A stretch of DNA of 64,000 bases from Huintestinicola sp050874005. Lineage in GTDB: Bacteria > Bacillota > Clostridia > Oscillospirales > Ruminococcaceae. Of the stretch, positions 59,822-64,000 are shown one piece after another. Each line of letters opens with the position of its first letter. The stretch's first letter is position 1. The notes below the pieces were generated by a model. The model saw only the letters and a list, made by a program, of their open reading frames with translations. It ran no database searches and was not told the DNA's origin. The stretch lies in contig NZ_JBNMJV010000010.1 in assembly GCF_050874005.1 (NCBI RefSeq), positions 13,108 to 77,107 of the forward strand, read 5' to 3'. The position numbers and the translations under genes are program-made.

Positions 59822-59934
59822 AACATAAAAGGGACTGCCGATGCAGTCCCATATTTTTATCCTTATTCACTTAAGGCAAAGCAAACGAACCGCATTGCCG
59901 TTCGTTCCTCGCCGTTTATTTCTACGGTGGAAAA
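59822..59934. repeat. 113-bp direct repeat, left copy (with spoVS 3' end)
   Basis: The sequence from AACATAAAAGGGACTG to CTACGGTGGAAAA is more than 90% identical to 60570-60682. It includes a GGGACTGC/GCAGTCCC hairpin and the last 23 codons of spoVS. The two copies enclose the MazEF genes. Confidence 0.85.
59863..59934 (-). pseudogene. spoVS 3' fragment
   Basis: On the minus strand the frame reads FSTVEINGEERTAMRFVCF and then ALSE plus stop, identical to the end of the intact SpoVS protein at 60611-60877. The rest of the gene is absent. Confidence 0.85.
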
Positions 59935-59959
59935 AATTTGAGATTATGTACATTAACAC

Positions 59960-59998
59960 TTGACAAATCAAATCATTTAGTATATACTAAGTATATAC
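59960..59998 (+). promoter_or_regulatory. mazEF promoter with tandem GTATATAC operator
   Basis: TTGACA at 59960-59965 and TATACT at 59983-59988 with a 17-base spacer. The palindrome GTATATAC occurs at 59980-59987 and 59991-59998, 11 bases apart, overlapping and just behind the -10 box, which fits autorepression by MazE. Confidence 0.72.
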
Positions 59999-60010
59999 GG
60001 AGGTGATATT

Positions 60011-60250
60011 ATGACTACAACTATTCAGAAATGGGGTAACAGTCAGGGTATTAGAATACCCAAGATCATACTTGATACCGTTCACTGGACTGACAACGAA
60101 GAACTGACACTTATTGTAAAGGATAACGAGGTAGTTATAAGAAAAGCTAACGAAAGGAAGAGCCTTAAAGAACTTTTCGAGGGATATGACGGCGAATATG
60201 TTCCCGAAGAAATTGACTGGGGCGAGCCTGTGGGTAAAGAAATATGGTAA
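60011..60250 (+). CDS. mazE: MazE-type antitoxin (AbrB fold)
   Basis: The 79-residue protein starts TTTIQKWGNSQGIRIPK, the swapped-hairpin AbrB DNA-binding signature of MazE antitoxins, and has an acidic C-terminal tail (GYDGEYVPEEIDWGEP) that should bind the toxin. GGAGGTG stands before the ATG. It overlaps mazF by seven bases. Confidence 0.9.
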   Translation: MTTTIQKWGNSQGIRIPKIILDTVHWTDNEELTLIVKDNEVVIRKANERKSLKELFEGYDGEYVPEEIDWGEPVGKEIW

Positions 60251-60576
60251 AGCAAGGAGATATTATCAAAGTAAGCTTTGACCCACAGTCAGGTCACGAG
60301 CAGGCAGGCTACCGCCCTGCTGTAATCGTCAGCAGTGATTATTTTATTGAAAAAACAAAGCTTGTCATTGCTTGCCCGATAACGAATACCAATAACCGTT
60401 TTCCAACGCACGTTCCTCTCGATGAACGCACTAAGACAACAGGAGTTATCTTGTGTGAACATATACGTTCACTTGACCTTAACAGCCGTCCTCATTCGGT
60501 TACAGAAACACTTCCGGACGATATTTTGAAAAAGGTTATTGATATTATTTTTTCTGAAATTGATGATATAACATAA
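60244..60576 (+). CDS. mazF: MazF-type endoribonuclease toxin
   Basis: The 110-residue protein has the MazF/PemK features QGDIIKVSFDPQSGHEQAGYRPAVIVS, then ACPITNT and GVILCEHIRSLD. It cuts mRNA at short single-strand sites, held back by MazE. It overlaps mazE and its stop codon lies in the first bases of the right 113-bp repeat. Confidence 0.92.
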   Translation: MVKQGDIIKVSFDPQSGHEQAGYRPAVIVSSDYFIEKTKLVIACPITNTNNRFPTHVPLDERTKTTGVILCEHIRSLDLNSRPHSVTETLPDDILKKVIDIIFSEIDDIT

Positions 60577-60682
60577 AAGGGACTGCAGCAACAGTCCCTT
60601 ATTTTTATTATTATTCACTTAAAGCAAAGCAAACGAACCGCATTGCCGTTCGTTCCTCGCCGTTTATTTCTACGGTGGAAAA
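60570..60682. repeat. 113-bp direct repeat, right copy
   Basis: Direct repeat of 59822-59934. It covers the mazF stop codon, a GGGACTG/CAGTCCC hairpin with TTATTTTT, and the 3' end of intact spoVS. Confidence 0.85.
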
Positions 60683-60877
60683 CTCGGGAAAGCAAACAAG
60701 ATCAAGTCCCACAGCCGCAAGATATCCTCTTGCTACCGCAATGGATTTTACCGCCTGATTGGTTGCTCCCGCCCCCACCGACTGTATCTCCGTCTGACCG
60801 CTGCTGCGGACAATGCTGGCAATCGCTCCCGCAACCGAATTGGGAGAGGAATTTGCCGAAACTCTCAGTATATCCAT
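60611..60877 (-). CDS. spoVS: Stage V sporulation protein S
   Basis: The 88-residue protein matches SpoVS in size and sequence pattern (ILRVSANSSPNSVAGAIAS, GAGATNQAVKSIAVARGYLA, FSTVEINGEERTAMRF). It is an Alba-like small protein that affects sporulation and septation. The 3' end is duplicated on the far side of mazEF. A minus-strand SigA-type promoter stands upstream. Confidence 0.93.
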   Translation of the reverse strand: MDILRVSANSSPNSVAGAIASIVRSSGQTEIQSVGAGATNQAVKSIAVARGYLAAVGLDLVCFPEFSTVEINGEERTAMRFVCFALSE

Positions 60878-60910
60878 TTTGAGACCGCCCTTTCATTTTT
60901 CGTTAACATA

Positions 60911-60939
60911 ATTATATACGAAAAAGCGATCATATGCAA
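60911..60939 (-). promoter_or_regulatory. spoVS promoter
   Basis: On the minus strand TTGCAT (60939-60934) and TATAAT (60916-60911) with a 17-base spacer. Confidence 0.6.
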
Positions 60940-60962
60940 GGATTTACGGAAATTTAGGCGAT

Positions 60963-61730
60963 TTATCTAATAATCAGCCGCTCAATACTGTGAACTTTAC
61001 CGCATTTTTCATCTATGCAAAGCTTTACACCGTTAAAAAAGGGAGTTTCCTCAGATTCCACAAACTTAACGGGACATTTTGTCCGCTGCTTTTCTATAGC
61101 AAGCTCCTTTTTTACCCCGAGTACGGAAAGCTCCGCTCCGCACATTCCTGCATCGGTGATATACCCGGTATGTCCCTCAAGAATTATCTCATCGGCGGTC
61201 TGAACGTGGGTGTGAGTGCCTATGACTGCCGATACCCTGCCCGAAAGGTAAAAGCCCATCGCTTTTTTCTCGGAAGTGGCTTCGGCGTGAAAATCCACAA
61301 GGATATTCGGAGTGTCCATATCCCGAAGAAGCTTATCAACGCACTCAAAGGGATTATTGAGCGGCTCCATAAAAGCTGTGCCCATAAGATTTATGACCCC
61401 GAAGCTGTATCTTCCCATATCAATGACTACAGAGCCTTTGCCCACCACTCCCTCGGGATAATTGGCGGGACGGAGCAGATTTTCCTTTATGTCGAAGTAC
61501 TCGGTGAACTCTTTGCGCCTGAAGCAATGATTTCCTGTGGTTATCACGTCCGCAAAACGGAAAAGCTGCTCCATTGAAGCTTTGGTTATACCGTTACCGT
61601 CGGCGGAATTTTCTCCGTTTGCAATTACGATGTCAAGCCGCTCCTTTGCCCTTAGCCTGCCTACGGTCTTTTCCGCAAAATCGCAGCCCTTTGAACCCAC
61701 TATGTCGCCTATAAATAAAACGTTTATCAA
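60963..61730 (-). CDS. ymdB: YmdB-family metallophosphoesterase
   Basis: TTG 61730 is chosen because GGAGGAC stands 9 bases ahead, and the product then starts INVLFIGDIVGSKG as the family does. The 255-residue protein has NGENS, TTGNHCF, DFHAEATSEKKAMG and GTHTHVQTAD, the metal-binding motifs of the family. YmdB is a cyclic nucleotide/phospho-diesterase. The ribosome site overlaps the stop codon of the WYL regulator gene. Confidence 0.9.
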   Translation of the reverse strand: MINVLFIGDIVGSKGCDFAEKTVGRLRAKERLDIVIANGENSADGNGITKASMEQLFRFADVITTGNHCFRRKEFTEYFDIKENLLRPANYPEGVVGKGSVVIDMGRYSFGVINLMGTAFMEPLNNPFECVDKLLRDMDTPNILVDFHAEATSEKKAMGFYLSGRVSAVIGTHTHVQTADEIILEGHTGYITDAGMCGAELSVLGVKKELAIEKQRTKCPVKFVESEETPFFNGVKLCIDEKCGKVHSIERLIIR

Positions 61731-61734
61731 ATGA

Positions 61735-62727
61735 TCAGTCCTCCGTATCGTATTTTCTGCGGACATTTTCCATCATATCAAGAAATTCCCTGCGGATATT
61801 TTCGGGTGAGACCACCTCTGCCTTGTCGCCAAACTGGAACAGCCAGCCGTAAAATGCCGCTCCTGCCACAAGCTTTACGCTTACGGTGAATTTATCCTCC
61901 CCGTCGGGAATGAGAATGAGGTCTGAGCCGAATTTGTCGGCTACCACGTTCACAAGGCTGTTGTCAAGCCGCAGGGTAACGGTGCACACCTCGCCGCTGA
62001 ACATTGAAAAAGTAGTGGCGGTGTATTCGGCAAGGTCAAAGCCCTCAGGGATAGGCTCGGCTTTTTCATCAAGGATCACCACATTCTCCATACGGTCTAT
62101 GCGGAAGTTTGAAAGGGTCGAGTATTTTCCCTGCTTGCCCACAAGATAATAGCTGCCGTCGTTCCAGGCAAGGGCGTAGGGGGAGCAGGTACGTCCTCCG
62201 GGACGGTATTTTTTCTTCATTCCCACCGTGCGGTCAAAGTAGCGGAAGGATATCTGTTTTTTGCTGTCTATCGCCTGCTGAATGGTGTCTATGCTTATGT
62301 AGATCGCCTCGTTTTCCGATTTGATACGGTTTGCCACAAAGACCCGGCGGTTTATCTCCTGCCCGTGAAAATTGCTGGTAAGTCCCTCAAGCTTTTTAAG
62401 CAGGGTACGGGATTTCTTTTCGGTTATGAAACGTGAGGAGCTTACGGCGTCCGCAAGAAGCTTTATCTCGGGAAGCTCAAAGCTGCGGCTGCCAAGATAA
62501 TAGCCAAGCATTTTGCCCATTGGAACGGTGATGATGTCCATTCCGTAATCCTCTAAAAGACGGATATCATCAAGGAGTGTCTTTCGGGTAGCCTTTATAC
62601 CCAGATCCTCGAGGCGCTCCGAAAGGGAGTATATGCTGATAGGGTGCTCCTCGTCGGTCTCACTTCTGAAAATATCCGCAAGATATAAGAATTTCAGCTT
62701 CTGATTTATGCCTGCTTCTTTTGACAT
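61735..62727 (-). CDS. WYL-domain transcriptional regulator
   Basis: ATG 62727 is preferred because GGGAAGTGA stands before it. The 330-residue protein has an N-terminal winged helix (about 10-75), a WYL domain (about 140-235, with WNDGSYYLVGKQG) and a C-terminal WCX-like domain. WYL regulators sense nucleotides or nucleic acids. It faces the AIM24-like gene across a region with a repeated 16-bp site and is coupled to ymdB. Confidence 0.85.
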   Translation of the reverse strand: MSKEAGINQKLKFLYLADIFRSETDEEHPISIYSLSERLEDLGIKATRKTLLDDIRLLEDYGMDIITVPMGKMLGYYLGSRSFELPEIKLLADAVSSSRFITEKKSRTLLKKLEGLTSNFHGQEINRRVFVANRIKSENEAIYISIDTIQQAIDSKKQISFRYFDRTVGMKKKYRPGGRTCSPYALAWNDGSYYLVGKQGKYSTLSNFRIDRMENVVILDEKAEPIPEGFDLAEYTATTFSMFSGEVCTVTLRLDNSLVNVVADKFGSDLILIPDGEDKFTVSVKLVAGAAFYGWLFQFGDKAEVVSPENIRREFLDMMENVRRKYDTED

Positions 62728-62745
62728 TGATATCACTTCCCAAAA

Positions 62746-62825
62746 ATTATTTTATGTTATGGAAAAATAAAAATCAGATTAGAATTTATAATAATCTATT
62801 GACACATTGATTATTTTATGTTATG
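62746..62825. repeat. 16-bp direct repeat in the divergent promoter region
   Basis: ATTATTTTATGTTATG occurs at 62746-62761 and 62810-62825, 64 bases apart. The second copy overlaps the -10 of the AIM24-like gene promoter and the first lies next to the WYL gene start. A role as WYL operator is possible. Confidence 0.55.
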
Positions 62826-62827
62826 AT
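62799..62827 (+). promoter_or_regulatory. Promoter of the AIM24-like gene
   Basis: TTGACA at 62799-62804 and TATGAT at 62822-62827 with a 17-base spacer. Confidence 0.75.
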
Positions 62828-62885
62828 TAAATTGCAAAATTGCTAAAATCCTATTATGATATTATGGAATTATGGAGGTATTATT

Positions 62886-63587
62886 ATGCAGTACGAAGTT
62901 AAAAACGCTCCCCTGCCCGTGCTCATCTGCCGTCTTGAAGCAGGCGAGGCTGTTGAGTGTCAGAAAGGCGCTATGTCCTGGATGACCCCTACTATGCAGA
63001 TGCAGACAGGTCTCGGCTCAGGAGGCGGCAACGGTCTTCTGGGCGCTCTGGGAAAAATGGCTAAAAGCGCTGTAACAGGCGAGTCAATCTTCCGCAATAC
63101 ATATTCCGCAGCAGGCGGCCCCGGCGAGATCGCATTTGCTTCAACCTTCCCCGGCGATATCATCTGCTTTGATACAAGCGTTCAGCCTATCGTTGCTCAG
63201 AAATCCGCATACCTTGCAAACACTATCGGCGTTAATATGGAAATTTTCTTCCAGAAGAAGATCGGCGCAGGTCTTTTCGGCGGCGAGGGCTTCATTATGC
63301 AGAAGTTCACCGGCAAGGGTATGGTCTTCCTTGAGATAAACGGCGGCATTGTTGAGTATGACCTGGCTCCCGGTCATTCTATGCTCATCGACACAGGCTA
63401 CTTTGCGGCTATGGAAGCTACCTGCTCTATGGATATCGAGACAGTCAAGGGCGTAGGAAATATGCTCCTTGGCGGCGAGGGTCTCTTTAACACAAAGGTT
63501 ACAGGCCCCGGCAAGATCTGGCTCCAGACAATGCCTGCAAATATTCTTGCAAGCGCTGTTCAGCCCTACATCGTTACCGGAAACTAA
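62886..63587 (+). CDS. AIM24/TIGR00266-family protein
   Basis: ATG 62886 lies behind GGAGGTATTATT. The 233-residue beta-rich protein has the family stretches GEAVECQKGAMSWMTP, FPGDIICFDTS, GKGMVFLEINGG and LGGEGLFNTKVTGPGKIWLQTMP. It is widespread in bacteria; its function is unknown. Codons are strongly biased, so expression may be high. It faces the WYL regulator. Confidence 0.85.
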   Translation: MQYEVKNAPLPVLICRLEAGEAVECQKGAMSWMTPTMQMQTGLGSGGGNGLLGALGKMAKSAVTGESIFRNTYSAAGGPGEIAFASTFPGDIICFDTSVQPIVAQKSAYLANTIGVNMEIFFQKKIGAGLFGGEGFIMQKFTGKGMVFLEINGGIVEYDLAPGHSMLIDTGYFAAMEATCSMDIETVKGVGNMLLGGEGLFNTKVTGPGKIWLQTMPANILASAVQPYIVTGN

Positions 63588-63606
63588 TATCATAAACATC
63601 TGATAA

Positions 63607-63640
63607 AACCGCCTTTTGGGTATTTCCGAAAGGCGGTTCA
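63607..63640 (+). terminator. Hairpin behind the AIM24-like gene
   Basis: AACCGCCTTT and AAAGGCGGTT pair perfectly around a 12-base loop. No T-run follows, so termination may be weak. Confidence 0.5.
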
Positions 63641-63689
63641 GTCTGTCGAAAAAGAAACGGACAATTATATAATATGCACAAACCCATAC

Positions 63690-64000
63690 AGAAATTGCTT
63701 TGTCAAAAACGTTCCACCGGAACGTTTTTGAGAGTAAGGGTGTTTGAGCGCTCTACAAGGGGAGGCGGTCGTGTGAAGCTTGCTTCGCAATATGCCTTCC
63801 CCTCGAAATGCTGTCGCATTTCTCACCCCTTGCTCCGTTCTTGAAGGATAAAGGAGATTTCGCAGATAAACTTTGTTTATCATTGCGGAAGGGCGACAAG
63901 GGGCGCCGCCCCCTTGACCCCTGCCACCTTTGAAAAGGTGGACGAAACTTTTACTATGACCTTATTTGTGCAAATTTTTTCGACTAAACACTTTATCGAC
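63690..64000. other. Gene-free stretch of stacked palindromes
   Basis: Hairpins include AAACGTTCC/GGAACGTTT (63702-63726), GAAATGC/GCATTTC, GGGGCGCCGCCCC and CCACCTTT/AAAGGTGG, up to the window end. Open frames here lack ribosome sites. It looks like a dispersed non-coding repeat or the edge of a structured RNA region. Confidence 0.45.

Noticed and set aside
63665..63883. 72-codon minus-strand frame at the window end
   Set aside because: It lies in the palindrome-rich stretch and lacks a ribosome site and protein-like composition.
1..64000. CRISPR arrays, transposases and prophage genes
   Set aside because: No regularly spaced repeats, IS ends or phage structural genes were seen in reading the window.

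Overview
The window looks like chromosomal DNA of a low-to-mid GC, anaerobic Firmicute, most probably a Ruminococcus-like member of the Oscillospiraceae. The reasons are an IspH-ribosomal protein S1 fusion gene, a 2-oxoacid:ferredoxin oxidoreductase, a flavodiiron protein with a high-molecular-weight rubredoxin, ThyX instead of ThyA, sporulation-type genes (spoVAC, spoVS), strong AAGGAGG ribosome sites and near-consensus SigA promoters. The genus is inferred from gene content only; no rRNA gene is present.

Layout. 1-2.6 kb is the end of a 2-oxoacid:ferredoxin oxidoreductase operon. 2.6-13 kb mixes housekeeping genes (FtsA-like ATPase, tRNA-Leu, hisC, a GH4-like protein, ppk1) with small inserted cassettes: two stand-alone toxin-domain/partner pairs in the same format, and a 27-residue hydrophobic peptide gene with an antisense promoter (type I toxin-antitoxin-like). 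12.7-19.7 kb carries rlmB, a degenerate P-type ATPase-like protein, a soluble PocR/chemotaxis-type sensor with YjfB, a PP2C phosphatase and spoVAC. 19.8-24.8 kb is the thyX-cmk-plsC-ispH/rpsA operon. 25-30 kb holds an orphan sugar-binding lipoprotein, the flavodiiron protein, a membrane-anchored hydrolase and a LytTR/DUF3021 pair whose regulator carries an early in-frame stop. 30.1-34.5 kb has another small low-GC gene pair and a three-gene biotin-dependent transcarboxylase-like operon. 35-45.9 kb is mostly small operons (zinc ribbon protein, TPM protein, ispD-ispF, hrb, secreted Fn3 and transglutaminase proteins, HEPN pair, amidohydrolase).

46.2-59.8 kb is a complete type IV pilus locus: pilC, a pilM-pilN fusion, pilO, a large low-GC pilus-associated protein, two minor prepilins, pilD on the opposite strand, pilB, pilT, then two pilins including a highly expressed pilA-like gene. 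A promoter with helically phased GGTTA repeats lies in front of it. 59.8-60.7 kb is a MazEF toxin-antitoxin module set between two 113-bp direct repeats that contain the 3' end of spoVS. The window ends with ymdB, a WYL regulator facing an AIM24-like gene across a repeated 16-bp site, and a gene-free stretch of stacked palindromes.

How the genes fit together: FprA and Hrb are likely partners in O2/NO reduction; IspD, IspF and IspH serve the MEP pathway; the pilus genes with the PocR/MCP-like protein and YjfB suggest sensing linked to surface behaviour rather than flagella. The most unusual items are the toxin-domain cassettes with a common promoter/RBS layout, the MazEF insertion with spoVS duplication, the metal-ligand-free GH4-like protein, the P-type ATPase-like protein without its phosphorylation motif, and a strong internal ribosome site at the IspH/S1 junction.
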